Positions 8,692-17,587 of a DNA stretch of 64,000 nt are shown in pieces. Made by a program: the position numbers and the translations under genes. The DNA is from Bacteroidota bacterium (GTDB lineage Bacteria > Bacteroidota > Ignavibacteria > Ignavibacteriales > Ignavibacteriaceae), in the NCBI GenBank assembly GCA_022573715.1, contig JACZTL010000002.1, positions 62,001 to 126,000 of the forward strand, given 5' to 3'. How positions within the stretch are numbered: position 1 is the stretch's first letter; every line of letters starts with the position of its first letter. The notes beneath the pieces are model-generated. The model ran no database searches and was not told the origin of the DNA. It saw nothing but the letters and a program-made list of their open reading frames with translations.

Positions 8692-9069
8692 ATGTTAAAA
8701 TCAATTAAAATCTTTTTTCAAGTCTCTTCCGAGCCTTCATTACTTATTACCGGAATAAAAGTCGCTCTTATTGTCGGTGTTATTTTAAATTTGATTAACC
8801 AGGGAAATACTTTTATTCGTTTTGATATTATCCATTTAAATTTTATAAAATTTATTTTAACTTTTTTTGTTCCTTTCGGTGTGTCGGTTTATTCTTCAGC
8901 AAGAATAACATTAAAAATGGTTGTAGGAAAAAGGGCAAAGATTAATGCTAAAGTAGAATGTGTTTCCTGCGGTGAAACAAAGATTAATATAAGAGAAGGA
9001 GAATTAATAGAAGAGTGCCCCAAATGCGGTAAAAAAACAAATTACAAAGTAATTGAAATTAAAGAATAA
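8692..9069 (+). CDS. NrtS-like membrane protein with C-terminal zinc ribbon
   Basis: Residues 1-75 hold two predicted membrane helices and a conserved-looking stretch (IKVALIVGVILNLINQG, then FILTFFVPFGVSVYSSA). I associate this pattern with the small nitrate/nitrite transporter family NrtS. The last about 35 residues form a zinc ribbon (CVSCGE ... CPKCGKK), which small NrtS proteins usually lack. It starts one base after the AhpD-like stop. The family call is from memory of the motif and the substrate is unproven. Confidence 0.5.
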   Translation: MLKSIKIFFQVSSEPSLLITGIKVALIVGVILNLINQGNTFIRFDIIHLNFIKFILTFFVPFGVSVYSSARITLKMVVGKRAKINAKVECVSCGETKINIREGELIEECPKCGKKTNYKVIEIKE

Positions 9070-9175
9070 GGTATATTGTTTTAGTATTTAGATCATGCTT
9101 TTTTTTACCTTTGAGGTTACCCACAAAAAAGTAAATAAAATATATTTTTAAAAACTCGAAGGTAACTTTTAAATA

Positions 9176-10276
9176 TTATACATTAAACAAAAAGTGCATC
9201 ACATCACCATCCTGAACTACATATTCTTTTCCCTCTATTCTTAATGCTCCTGCTGAACGGCAGACAGCTTCTGAACCGTGTTTTATATAATCATCATAGC
9301 TTATAACTTCAGCTCTTATAAATCCTTTTTCAAAATCGGTGTGAATAACTGATGCTGCTTTTGCCGCTTTCCAGCCCTTGTGTATAGTCCATGCTTTTAC
9401 TTCCTTTGGACTGGCTGTAAAATAACTTATCAGTCCCAGAGTTTTAAATCCAGTTTTAATTATTTGTTCCAAACCACCTTCATCAATTCCGTATGAATTT
9501 AAAAATTCCTGTCTTTCTTCGTCCTCAATTCCAACAAGTTCTTCTTCAACTTTTGCCGATATTTTAGTAAATGCAGCATCACTTTTTTCTGCAAATTTTT
9601 TTACTTGTTTTATATATTGGTTGTCTTCACTTAGACCATCTTCATCAACATTAGCACAATAGATTATTTTTTTTGAGCTCATTAATCTAAGCTCTGTAAA
9701 AAGATTCTGAATAAGTTGTTCATCTTCAATATTAAAAGAAGAAGCGGGATTTCCTTTGTTTAAATGGGTTAAAAGTTTTTCGGCATTATCAATAAGCGGT
9801 TTTAATGATTTATCACTCTTCATTGATTTTTGCAAACGCTCAATTCTTCTTTCCGTTGTTTGTATATCAGCCAGGAGCAATTCTGTCTCAATTACTTCTA
9901 TATCTCTTAACGGATCAATACTTCCATCTACATGGGCTATATCATCATTATCAAAACATCTTACAACGTTAAGAATAACGTCTGTTTCTCTAATATTTGA
10001 AAGAAATTGATTGCCTAATCCCTCGCCTTTGCTTGCTCCTTTTACAAGACCGGCAATGTCGGTAAAATCAACGGTAGAGTTTACAATTTTTGCAGGGTTT
10101 ACAAGCTTTGCAAGCTCGCCGAGTCTTTTATCCTTAACCGGAACAACGGCTTTGTTGGGTTCAATTGTGCAGAAGGGGTAATTTTCCGCATTGGCATTTT
10201 GTGCTTTTGTAAGTGCGTTAAACAATGTTGATTTGCCCACATTTGGCAGTCCGACTATTCCTATACTTAATCCCAT
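9176..10276 (-). CDS. ychF: Ribosome-binding ATPase YchF
   Basis: The 366-residue Obg-related P-loop protein hydrolyses ATP and binds ribosomes. The P-loop GLPNVGKSTLFNALT, the switch region FTDIAGLVKGASKGEGLGNQFL and the C-terminal TGS domain (DYIKHGSEAVCRSAG ... YVVQDGDVMHFLFNV) are intact and of standard length. It is a monocistronic housekeeping gene on the minus strand. Confidence 0.95.
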   Translation of the reverse strand: MGLSIGIVGLPNVGKSTLFNALTKAQNANAENYPFCTIEPNKAVVPVKDKRLGELAKLVNPAKIVNSTVDFTDIAGLVKGASKGEGLGNQFLSNIRETDVILNVVRCFDNDDIAHVDGSIDPLRDIEVIETELLLADIQTTERRIERLQKSMKSDKSLKPLIDNAEKLLTHLNKGNPASSFNIEDEQLIQNLFTELRLMSSKKIIYCANVDEDGLSEDNQYIKQVKKFAEKSDAAFTKISAKVEEELVGIEDEERQEFLNSYGIDEGGLEQIIKTGFKTLGLISYFTASPKEVKAWTIHKGWKAAKAASVIHTDFEKGFIRAEVISYDDYIKHGSEAVCRSAGALRIEGKEYVVQDGDVMHFLFNV

Positions 10277-10442
10277 AAAAACATTCTTTTAATTTTTAAA
10301 TAAGATTTTAAATATAATTATAAAAAGAGTAAGCAAAGAGAACTTTTCTATTCTTAACTTTTAAGAAAGGTAAATTTGGGAAAAAAATTTCATGATTTCA
10401 CAGGGAATTGAATTTAAAATTATTTGTTATAGTTTTAAATAT

Positions 10443-10994
10443 TTATCTGCCGGAGGTAAGCAGCTTAATTTCTGCCTTGGTATATGTGGGTAGGTTTATT
10501 GCCCAAGTAAAATCATCGGATATAATTATATCCGTACCGGCGCGCCAGTCTTTTACCACATCTTGGTAATAACCTGATATGCGCCATTCAGTATCGCCGA
10601 ATAGTGTTATTGTACCGACGTTCATATCAATGCTTTTAATAATGGTTAAATAACCGAAAGATTTTCTAGTAAGAAAGTCTATGTCAAAATCAATACTGAT
10701 TGTTTGAGGTTCAAGGAAATATTTGTTTCCATTTACATACATAAATCCCTGTAACCTGTCTTCGAAAAGAACAATTAAAACTTCAGATAAGTTAGATGTA
10801 ATTAAAAATCTATTAAGTCTCCATTTTGAACCGTCGGATAACTCAACAACTTTCCTATCTATTTTGTGAATTAGACCGCTAATATATCTTATCTCACGCA
10901 TGGAGGAATCTATAAGTGTAGATTTGGAAGCGCAGGACATTAACCCGACGATAAAAAAGAATGAAAATACTAATAATATTTTCTTTGTTTTCAT
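10443..10994 (-). CDS. Predicted lipoprotein of unknown function
   Basis: The 183-residue protein begins with MKTKKILLVFSFFFIVGLMS followed by Cys, a signal peptide with a lipobox (LMSC). The mature part is beta-rich, with repeated short strands ending in aromatic residues (ISGLIHKIDRK, KWRLNRFLI, TEWRISGYY). No family was recognised. It is probably attached to the outer membrane. It lies in the same orientation as the M49 lipoprotein gene but 137 bp away, so cotranscription is uncertain. Confidence 0.65.
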   Translation of the reverse strand: MKTKKILLVFSFFFIVGLMSCASKSTLIDSSMREIRYISGLIHKIDRKVVELSDGSKWRLNRFLITSNLSEVLIVLFEDRLQGFMYVNGNKYFLEPQTISIDFDIDFLTRKSFGYLTIIKSIDMNVGTITLFGDTEWRISGYYQDVVKDWRAGTDIIISDDFTWAINLPTYTKAEIKLLTSGR

Positions 10995-11131
10995 TTTGAC
11001 TAACTAAGGTTATTAATTAAAATAAAGATAATGATTTAAAACAACAAGTTAAATATGATGAATCAAATTAAACTTTAACATAAAAATTTAAGGTAACATC
11101 GGACAAAAGCTGGATGTTATCAATTAATCTC

Positions 11132-13192
11132 TTAATTCATATTCGGAAGAAAAGAATAATTTTTTGCGTAAAAAAGCATCTGTTTTGTAAAGTCCATAGG
11201 ATACTCAATTTTTACGTCTGTAATTTTACCATCCTCCATAACAGGTTTTAAAACGGGATTTATAAAACCGCTGTATGGTGCAAGGTTTAGTTTTTTGTAT
11301 CTTTCCAATACTTCTTTATGCAGATCTTTATCTACTTTTACGCCGTAAGTTTCCACTAAATTTTTTGCTGCTGCAAAATCACCTTCTGATGAAATTCTTT
11401 GCATTTCATTTAACAGCCTACCGAAAAGAATACGTAATTTTTGATAATCATTAATTACAAAGTAAGTTTTCCCGTTTTTGGTTTTTCTTTCTATAACGCC
11501 TGTCTTACCGTCAGACAGGTTTTCTGTTTTTCCCTTTTCATAAACCCATTTTGCAATCATTTGCCTGTTGCGCATATGTGCTTCTTCTATGTTTTCTCCT
11601 GGTTTTATTCTCCTTAATTGAAGCATTAATCCGTTCTTAATGTATATGTTATATCCGGTTTTGTAAGCATCTGCATTTGGACTGACACCGATATCAATCA
11701 ACTTTTTATTAGGAAGATAATACAATGCAACAAGGTCTGCTCTTGCTTCTTCAATAATGGAGGCATAATTTTTTAGCGTTTGTTTAGGTGGTGAAACGCC
11801 GGGAGCCAACTGACCTGATGCATGTCCGATAACTTCGTGCATATCCGTTTTCAAGTCGGCAGTAAGTGCAGCGTATTTAGTTGCAAGCTCTACTTCTTCG
11901 GGTGAATAAGAAAATTCTTTTAAGAATTCTTTTGAGCCTGATTTATTGTATGCGTGAACAATATTACCGAGGTTAACTGATTTTGAACCGAATTCCTTTC
12001 TTATCCAATGAGAGTTCGGTAAGTTTATACCGATCGGTGAAGAGGGTGATGTACCACCCGATTCAACAACAACGGTAATCACTTTTGCGGATATTCCCAC
12101 AACATTTTGTTTTTTATATTTATCTGCGATAGGTGAGTTGTCTTCAAACCATTGTACATTGTCGGCAATAGCTTTTATCCTTTTTGTTGCATCAAGGTCT
12201 TTGATTGAAATTACTGATTCATAATACCCCCTGTAACCCAACGGATCGCTATAAACTTCTATATAACCATGCACGGCATCTACTCTTGATTGTGTATCCT
12301 TAACCCAAAGCTTGTTGTATTCGTCAAATACTTTTAAATCTCCGGTTTTATAATATTCTGTAAGCTTTAAAAGAGTTTTCTTTTGCAATTCATTTTCGGC
12401 AACACCAGCGGCTTTTTTTAGCCAATAAATCATTTTTTCAATTGCAGGAGAATACATTCCCCCCAACATCCATTTCATTTCGACAATCTTTCCGTTAACT
12501 TTTATCATTTTAGAATTGAGTCCGTAAGAGATTGGGTGAGGATCTTTTTTATCAATTACTTTCTTGTAATAATTTTCGACTTCTTTCTGAGTAACGCCCT
12601 CGTAAAAATTAACGGCAGAGTTTTTTATTACATCAACGTTTGAGTCAAATGTTACCATCTCGGGGGCTACTTTCGGATCAAATATTATTGGAGTAATTCT
12701 TTTCAAAAAATTATCTACACTTTCTCCATTTGAAAGAGGTAGAAGCTTAGAATCTGAATATTTGACTAAAGAAGTAAAATATTTTTTTGTAATATCAGGT
12801 AATATTTTTTTATTGGAATAATGGTGATGAATACCGTTTGAGAACCAAACACGTTTTGTGTACACTAAAAAATTATCCCAATCTTTCCCGCTGCTTTCAC
12901 CACTATAACTGTTAACAATAGCCTCAAGCGTTCTTCTAATTGTTAGATTGTATTTGTAATTATGGTCGTAAATAATATCTCTTCCGGAAAGAGCGGCTTG
13001 GTATAAATAATAAACAAGTTTCTTTTCCTTTAAAGAAAGTTCATTAAAGCCCGGAACTTTGTAACGCAAAATTCTGAGATCGGCAAATTTTTCGGTTTGA
13101 TATTTAAAATTATCAGTATCTACCGCTTTATTATCACAGCCGATAAGAGTTAAAGCAAACAATAAAACAATTAATAAATTAAATTTTTTCAT
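11132..13192 (-). CDS. Dipeptidyl-peptidase III-like metallopeptidase (M49), lipoprotein
   Basis: The 686-residue zinc peptidase would remove dipeptides from peptide N-termini. The M49 hallmark HExxxH is present as HEVIGH (H452, E453, H457), and the third ligand and neighbouring glutamate are in IIEEARADLVALYYL (about 481). The substrate-side motif GINLPNSHWIRKEFGSKSV is also family-like. The N-terminus is a lipoprotein signal with lipobox LIGC (C19). This places the enzyme on the periplasmic or outer membrane side, unlike the cytosolic eukaryotic form. A small hairpin repeat lies inside the reading frame at 11500-11520. Confidence 0.93.
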   Translation of the reverse strand: MKKFNLLIVLLFALTLIGCDNKAVDTDNFKYQTEKFADLRILRYKVPGFNELSLKEKKLVYYLYQAALSGRDIIYDHNYKYNLTIRRTLEAIVNSYSGESSGKDWDNFLVYTKRVWFSNGIHHHYSNKKILPDITKKYFTSLVKYSDSKLLPLSNGESVDNFLKRITPIIFDPKVAPEMVTFDSNVDVIKNSAVNFYEGVTQKEVENYYKKVIDKKDPHPISYGLNSKMIKVNGKIVEMKWMLGGMYSPAIEKMIYWLKKAAGVAENELQKKTLLKLTEYYKTGDLKVFDEYNKLWVKDTQSRVDAVHGYIEVYSDPLGYRGYYESVISIKDLDATKRIKAIADNVQWFEDNSPIADKYKKQNVVGISAKVITVVVESGGTSPSSPIGINLPNSHWIRKEFGSKSVNLGNIVHAYNKSGSKEFLKEFSYSPEEVELATKYAALTADLKTDMHEVIGHASGQLAPGVSPPKQTLKNYASIIEEARADLVALYYLPNKKLIDIGVSPNADAYKTGYNIYIKNGLMLQLRRIKPGENIEEAHMRNRQMIAKWVYEKGKTENLSDGKTGVIERKTKNGKTYFVINDYQKLRILFGRLLNEMQRISSEGDFAAAKNLVETYGVKVDKDLHKEVLERYKKLNLAPYSGFINPVLKPVMEDGKITDVKIEYPMDFTKQMLFYAKNYSFLPNMN
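11500..11520. repeat. Hairpin repeat inside the M49 coding sequence
   Basis: CCTGTCT and AGACAGG form a perfect 7-bp stem with a 7-nt loop. They encode LSDGKTGV in frame on the minus strand. The stem resembles the intergenic hairpin at 50449-50474 (ACCTGTCTGCC...), so it may be a captured copy of the same dispersed element. Confidence 0.45.
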
Positions 13193-13282
13193 TTCTCACC
13201 GTTTTTACTTGTTGATAAATAGGGTTGAAATATAAGGAAATCTTTTAAAGAAATATTAATTTTAGGTCGTCTTATAACTTTT

Positions 13283-13380
13283 ATTCCGGACCCGTCTGCT
13301 GCTGAGGTAGGCTTGATCCGGAATCTAAAATATCGATTTTATTTTAAAAATAGATGCTGAAATAAATTCAGCATGACATT
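13283..13380. repeat. Dispersed palindromic repeat element between M49 and HAD genes
   Basis: Two hairpins lie side by side. ATTCCGGA (13283-13290) pairs with TCCGGAAT (13317-13324) around a GC-rich centre containing GAGGTAGGC. ATGCTGAA (13354-13361) pairs with TTCAGCAT (13367-13374). The second is followed by GACATT, a tail also seen at the 46803 hairpin. The GC-rich centre stands out against the AT-rich spacer. The whole looks like a small non-autonomous repeat rather than a gene or promoter. Confidence 0.55.
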
Positions 13381-13418
13381 TTTTGGCTTTTGAAACAGCC
13401 TCAACAAACAATTTGTTT

Positions 13419-14033
13419 TTAAATTATTTTTTTGGTTATTAATTCTTTAATTAGTTTTTCATATCCGATAAAATGTATTGCATCCCAGCCGAGTTGTTTT
13501 GCTGCATTTACATATTCAAGAACATCATCAATAAAAAGGTGTTGAAAAGGCAGTCCTTTCGTAAAATTTTCCACACATTTGTAAATTTCTTTTTCCGGTT
13601 TTATGGCATTTGCCTCGTGTGAGAGTATAAGTTTATCGAAGTATTTAAGAAAGCTATAATTTTTCCAGCCATATTCTTTATGAATTGAGTTTGTATTTGA
13701 AAGTAAAATAAGTTTGTACTTTACTTTCAACTTTGGAAGAAGAGCGATTACTTCTTTATTTTCTGTAAACACACTTGAATAAATTTCACAAAACTCATCA
13801 GCCGTAATTTTGTAATTAAGTGCATTAAGCATTTTGTCTATAAAATCATTCTTACTTAATTTTCCCTTTTCAAATGCTCTGTGAAGCTGATAATTATTTT
13901 GATAGAAATTTATAAATTTATTTCCAAGTCCGATCTCAGTTTCATTTAATTTATTTACAGCAATTTTATAGTCAAAAGGAAGTAGAACATTTCCAAGATC
14001 AAAAACAATAACTGATATTTTATCAGAGGGCAT
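13419..14033 (-). CDS. HAD superfamily hydrolase (YihX-like phosphatase)
   Basis: The 204-residue protein carries the HAD motifs. Motif I is VFDLGNVLLPFD with the nucleophile Asp, motif II is LLSNTN, the motif III lysine is in AIKPEKEIY, and motif IV acids are in FIDDVLEYV. The DLGN form of motif I and the helical cap (about 20-90) match the YihX/epoxide-hydrolase-like subgroup, which acts on sugar phosphates in several bacteria. The substrate here is unknown. It starts just downstream of the porin gene on the same strand and may share its transcript. Confidence 0.88.
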   Translation of the reverse strand: MPSDKISVIVFDLGNVLLPFDYKIAVNKLNETEIGLGNKFINFYQNNYQLHRAFEKGKLSKNDFIDKMLNALNYKITADEFCEIYSSVFTENKEVIALLPKLKVKYKLILLSNTNSIHKEYGWKNYSFLKYFDKLILSHEANAIKPEKEIYKCVENFTKGLPFQHLFIDDVLEYVNAAKQLGWDAIHFIGYEKLIKELITKKII

Positions 14034-14048
14034 TGCGTTTCTTATTTT

Positions 14049-15053
14049 TTAAAATACTAATTGAAACATTACATAGAATACATTGTTATTAACAGAAACT
14101 CCATCTTCTGAACGAATGACATAAGCTGCTGTAATTTTTGTTGCTGTCCATTTAGAAGAGAAAAATGAGTATGCAAAACCAAAAGTAGTAAAAGTTTCTG
14201 CATCATTACTTACATCCGTGTTTTTGTCATATCTTTCCCACCTACCTAAAAGTTCAACATTTTTTGCAACTTTATAAGCACCAAAGAAATAATAACCTGC
14301 AGTTGTAATATCAAATGGGCCGTTTTTATTTTTTACACCAATGTATTCACCTTTAAATCTAAATGAACCGGGTTCGTAATATAGATAAGCGCTATAAGCA
14401 TTATAGTCGTTAAAAGTGCTGTTTCCGACACCATAATGTCCGCCAAGCTCTAATCCCTTTACTTTTTGTGGTTTATATGAAGTCATTCCGCTAAAAGCAA
14501 AACTTGTGTTTTGAACAGAAGCTGTAGTCTTTTGTGAAGCTTTTAAATTTACTGCACCGTTACCGTTATGTAAGGTAAGATTATAGCTGAATCCATTTGA
14601 TGTTCCTAGGAAAGCTACACCAAAATCTCTGTAATCAGCACCAATAGTCATTAATCCCCATTTTTGAGCAGAAACCGAACGTTCGACGATATCAATTTTT
14701 GTGTGGGAAGTTAATCCCCCTGCACGAACACCTGCAACTTTAAATCTACCAACTCTAAACTGAGCGGCTTTATTAATTATGAATTCAATGCGTGCATCTA
14801 AAAGCTTGAAAGATGTCATTTCAAATTGAATAAAACCTTTTATGTTTTTGCTAAATGTTGTGTATAATCTTCCTCTTATGCGCTTTAATCCAAAACCAAC
14901 CTGGCTTGTATCTGTATTGGTTTGTGCCGAACTGACCATTGCTTGAACAGTACCGCCGACTCTAACCTTTATATCAGGTTTGTCTTGAGAATAAGATGTA
15001 CTTAAAAATGTAACAAATACAAGGACGACCAAAAAAAGTAAAATATTTTTGAT
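14049..15053 (-). CDS. Phosphate-selective porin O/P-like outer membrane protein
   Basis: The protein is a beta-barrel porin: alternating strands (IRGRLYTTFSKNIKGFIQFEMTS, ARIEFIINKAAQFRVGRFKV) and a C-terminal aromatic end (FYVMFQLVF). The first standard start is TTG at 15032 (327 residues), but that cuts the signal peptide and lacks a ribosome site. Reading seven codons further upstream to an ATC at 15053 gives (M)KNILLFLVVLVFVTFLSTS, a complete signal peptide. A perfect AAGGAG lies 5 nt ahead of it. I therefore place the start at 15053 (334 residues), implying AUC initiation or a base error in ATG. The channel substrate is unknown. Confidence 0.75.
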   Translation of the reverse strand: MKNILLFLVVLVFVTFLSTSYSQDKPDIKVRVGGTVQAMVSSAQTNTDTSQVGFGLKRIRGRLYTTFSKNIKGFIQFEMTSFKLLDARIEFIINKAAQFRVGRFKVAGVRAGGLTSHTKIDIVERSVSAQKWGLMTIGADYRDFGVAFLGTSNGFSYNLTLHNGNGAVNLKASQKTTASVQNTSFAFSGMTSYKPQKVKGLELGGHYGVGNSTFNDYNAYSAYLYYEPGSFRFKGEYIGVKNKNGPFDITTAGYYFFGAYKVAKNVELLGRWERYDKNTDVSNDAETFTTFGFAYSFFSSKWTATKITAAYVIRSEDGVSVNNNVFYVMFQLVF

Positions 15054-15064
15054 ATTTTCTCCTT
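15051..15064 (-). promoter_or_regulatory. Shine-Dalgarno and atypical AUC start of the porin gene
   Basis: On the minus strand AAGGAG (15059-15064) is followed by AAAAT and then ATC (15051-15053). No ATG, GTG or TTG lies at proper distance, and the downstream TTG is 26 nt from the site. This ribosome site is what decides the proposed start. Confidence 0.55.
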
Positions 15065-15191
15065 AAAATTTAATTATAAAATAATTATTTAAATAGAAAA
15101 CTACCAATGTCTAATCTAGTCCAGATAAAATGATAAAATATCGTGCAAAAGCAATGCCGTATACAATTGTTGATTTTGGTTTTTTAAAAAT

Positions 15192-15911
15192 TTATTCTAT
15201 TTTAAATTTATCGTCTTTTAAATCAGTGTTAATTTTTATTGTGCTGACTTTAAAATCTAAAGATTGAGGACCTATTGTTTGCTTTATGCTAAACGGGTAT
15301 TTAACACCGTCAACAGATTTATAATCTCCGTAGTAAGTTGTTTGCGCAAATGAACCTTGAGGAGAGTTTATTGTTTTTAAACTTTTTACTTTTAATCCTG
15401 ATTCAACATCATAAAATAGTTTCCAAATCTCTCCCGAAGAGAATTTCATTTCCACCTTATAAGCATCTTTATTGTCAACCTTTTCTTTGGCTAAAAGTTT
15501 TAATTTAATTTTTAATTCATCTAATTTTAAAATAAAATCAAGCATTGCTTCATACTTAAGATCCTCTAACTCCGAACCTGTTAGGTCTCTGCTGTTTTCC
15601 CCTACAGTCATTACTGCTTTTTTCCCATCGTATTTTATAACTTGATTAACAGCCCCTGCATTTATTTCTTGTCTAATTTTATCCGGTAATTTTTGGTAAA
15701 TAATCATTGTTACATCAATTCCGGAAACAGTGCCGCGAAGAACAGTTGTTTTATCTTTTACGTTTTCCAAACTGTCTCTTCCACCGATTGCAGTTATATA
15801 TTTTTCAATAACTTGTTTTGCTGTTATGTCATCCTTTTTTTTATCTTGAGCAAAGTTTAAATTAATGGATACGAGTAAAATAATAACACTTATTAAGATT
15901 TTTGTTTTCAT
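15192..15911 (-). CDS. Secreted LolA-like / outer membrane lipoprotein-sorting family protein
   Basis: The 239-residue protein has a signal peptide (MKTKILISVIILLVSINLNF, cleaved near AQ). It is followed by a beta-rich fold with AKQVIEKYITAIGG near the start and KVEMKFSSGEIWKLFYDVESGLKV and YKSVDGVKYPFSI further on. This pattern is typical of LolA/LppX-like periplasmic proteins found widely in Bacteroidota, often annotated as outer membrane lipoprotein-sorting protein. A lipid-carrier role is inferred only. It is 139 bp upstream of the porin and in the same orientation. Confidence 0.65.
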   Translation of the reverse strand: MKTKILISVIILLVSINLNFAQDKKKDDITAKQVIEKYITAIGGRDSLENVKDKTTVLRGTVSGIDVTMIIYQKLPDKIRQEINAGAVNQVIKYDGKKAVMTVGENSRDLTGSELEDLKYEAMLDFILKLDELKIKLKLLAKEKVDNKDAYKVEMKFSSGEIWKLFYDVESGLKVKSLKTINSPQGSFAQTTYYGDYKSVDGVKYPFSIKQTIGPQSLDFKVSTIKINTDLKDDKFKIE

Positions 15912-16063
15912 ATATGGACCCCATTTTACTAAATAATTTATATATATAAAATTTAAACATTTACGTTATTTAATAAAAGTTTTCTTCAAATAGTGCATAT
16001 ACTTTATAGCTATTTATATTTTTTTATTTGAATTAAAAAAGGTAATAAAAATGCAAATGAAAA

Positions 16064-17404
16064 TTAACTGATATATTCTTCCATATATTTATATTTTTCT
16101 GTAAATATTCCTCTCCACATAATTACTGCATTTTTTATTGAGTCGGGTAAACCTGAAGCTGATAACCTGTCGTTATAATCAGCAGATATTATGCCTTTTA
16201 AGAAGGGCAGAAGTTCGTTGCTAAATTTTTCTGAGGCGTCTGCTGAAAACTCGCACGGAAGATTTGTTACCGCCATTACTGTAATACCGTTTGGTTCAAA
16301 TCCGTTTTTAATAGTTTCGTTTATTGGATAATAAGTGTAAACAGGATTATCAATCCACGTTTCTTTTGAGAATTCAATTGAGCCGTTTGGATCGCAAGTT
16401 ACATCACCAATAACAAGTAATGTTTGGTTTTCGGAATAAATTTTTTTGATTAAATCATTGGTTAATAACCTGGGATATTCATTAGACCAGACGATACAAT
16501 TCATCAAAACAGTAACATAAGGTAAAATCCTTTCCATATTTGATTCGTACATATCAGGGTTTTTTAAATAATGCCTCACTTTGTCAATGTCTTTATTTCC
16601 GGTATACTCTTTTTTGTACTTATCTTTTAGTCTAAACATATCATAAACTTTAAGCACAAGTTTGTATATTTTCTTTCTTGAATCATGATCATAAACAGAA
16701 GAAAGTTTATCAAAAGTTATCTGTTCGCAAGGAAGCATATCTAATATTTGTTGAGCACCGATACTTGTTTTACCTCTACCTAAAATACAGCAGATAATTG
16801 GAGGTAAAGTTTCGGGTGTTCCTTCAACTTTTATTTTTTCTCCGGCTTTTACTAACAAGTCTTTAATGTGAGCAAGATTTTTGGCATTTATAGATTGAGT
16901 TATATTCTTAAATGGACTTTCAATCCCTTTCAACTTTAATTTTTCTCCCAAAGCCCAAAACGTGTCTACCATTCCTGCGCTTCCGGCTATGAAAGTAAAA
17001 GCTGTTATTAATCTTCTGTTATTGTTATCGGTTATCAATTCATAATCAATTAATGTATTTTTATTTTCAACAAGCTTTTTCAGCATATATCTGTTTTTAA
17101 TTTGACCTTTGTGTGTATGAGAGAAAAAGAGATACGTTTTATCGGGAAGTATTTTATTAATGTTAATTTCTTTCAGTCCGAACATCACATTAGCTTCAGA
17201 CAAATTATTTTTTATAACGGCACCTGCTTTTACATAATCTTCGTCTTTAAATGCTCTTTTTATTTCCCCATTTTCCTGGTCAACTGCAGGTTCTATCAGT
17301 AATTTGAAACCCCAGTTAATGATTTGGTTTGCAGGAGTAATGGCCGTACGTTTTTCTCCGAGTTTGTCTATTCCTTCTCTTAATATCCCGATTATATTTT
17401 TCAT
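16064..17404 (-). CDS. Saccharopine dehydrogenase / lysine-ketoglutarate reductase-like protein
   Basis: The 446-residue protein opens with the alanine dehydrogenase/transhydrogenase-type N-domain (IGILREGIDKLGEKRTAITPANQ; FFSHTHKGQ). This is the form found in lysine-2-oxoglutarate reductase and NAD-saccharopine dehydrogenases. The middle shows ILGRGKTSIGAQQILDMLP in the place of a dinucleotide loop, followed by ITFDKLS. It probably binds NAD(P) and acts on an amino acid or imino-acid conjugate. No partner lysine-degradation gene is adjacent. The substrate cannot be fixed from sequence. Confidence 0.65.
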   Translation of the reverse strand: MKNIIGILREGIDKLGEKRTAITPANQIINWGFKLLIEPAVDQENGEIKRAFKDEDYVKAGAVIKNNLSEANVMFGLKEININKILPDKTYLFFSHTHKGQIKNRYMLKKLVENKNTLIDYELITDNNNRRLITAFTFIAGSAGMVDTFWALGEKLKLKGIESPFKNITQSINAKNLAHIKDLLVKAGEKIKVEGTPETLPPIICCILGRGKTSIGAQQILDMLPCEQITFDKLSSVYDHDSRKKIYKLVLKVYDMFRLKDKYKKEYTGNKDIDKVRHYLKNPDMYESNMERILPYVTVLMNCIVWSNEYPRLLTNDLIKKIYSENQTLLVIGDVTCDPNGSIEFSKETWIDNPVYTYYPINETIKNGFEPNGITVMAVTNLPCEFSADASEKFSNELLPFLKGIISADYNDRLSASGLPDSIKNAVIMWRGIFTEKYKYMEEYIS

Positions 17405-17587
17405 GTTATGAAACTAATACCTATTAAAACAAGTAATTATAATTTATGAGTCTTCTCTAAAAAGGTCATTTGTAAAGATAAATATTTAGAAACTGGAACA
17501 ATATCTAAATCTGAATTAGAGTAAGTTGTGTTTTTAAATACGTCTGATTTATGTTTGTTTATAAATTTAAAGGTAATATTATTTAAC

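Noticed and set aside
17528-17587. Upstream start for the DUF5686 protein
   Set aside because: It would add about 20 residues before a clean signal peptide that starts at 17588.
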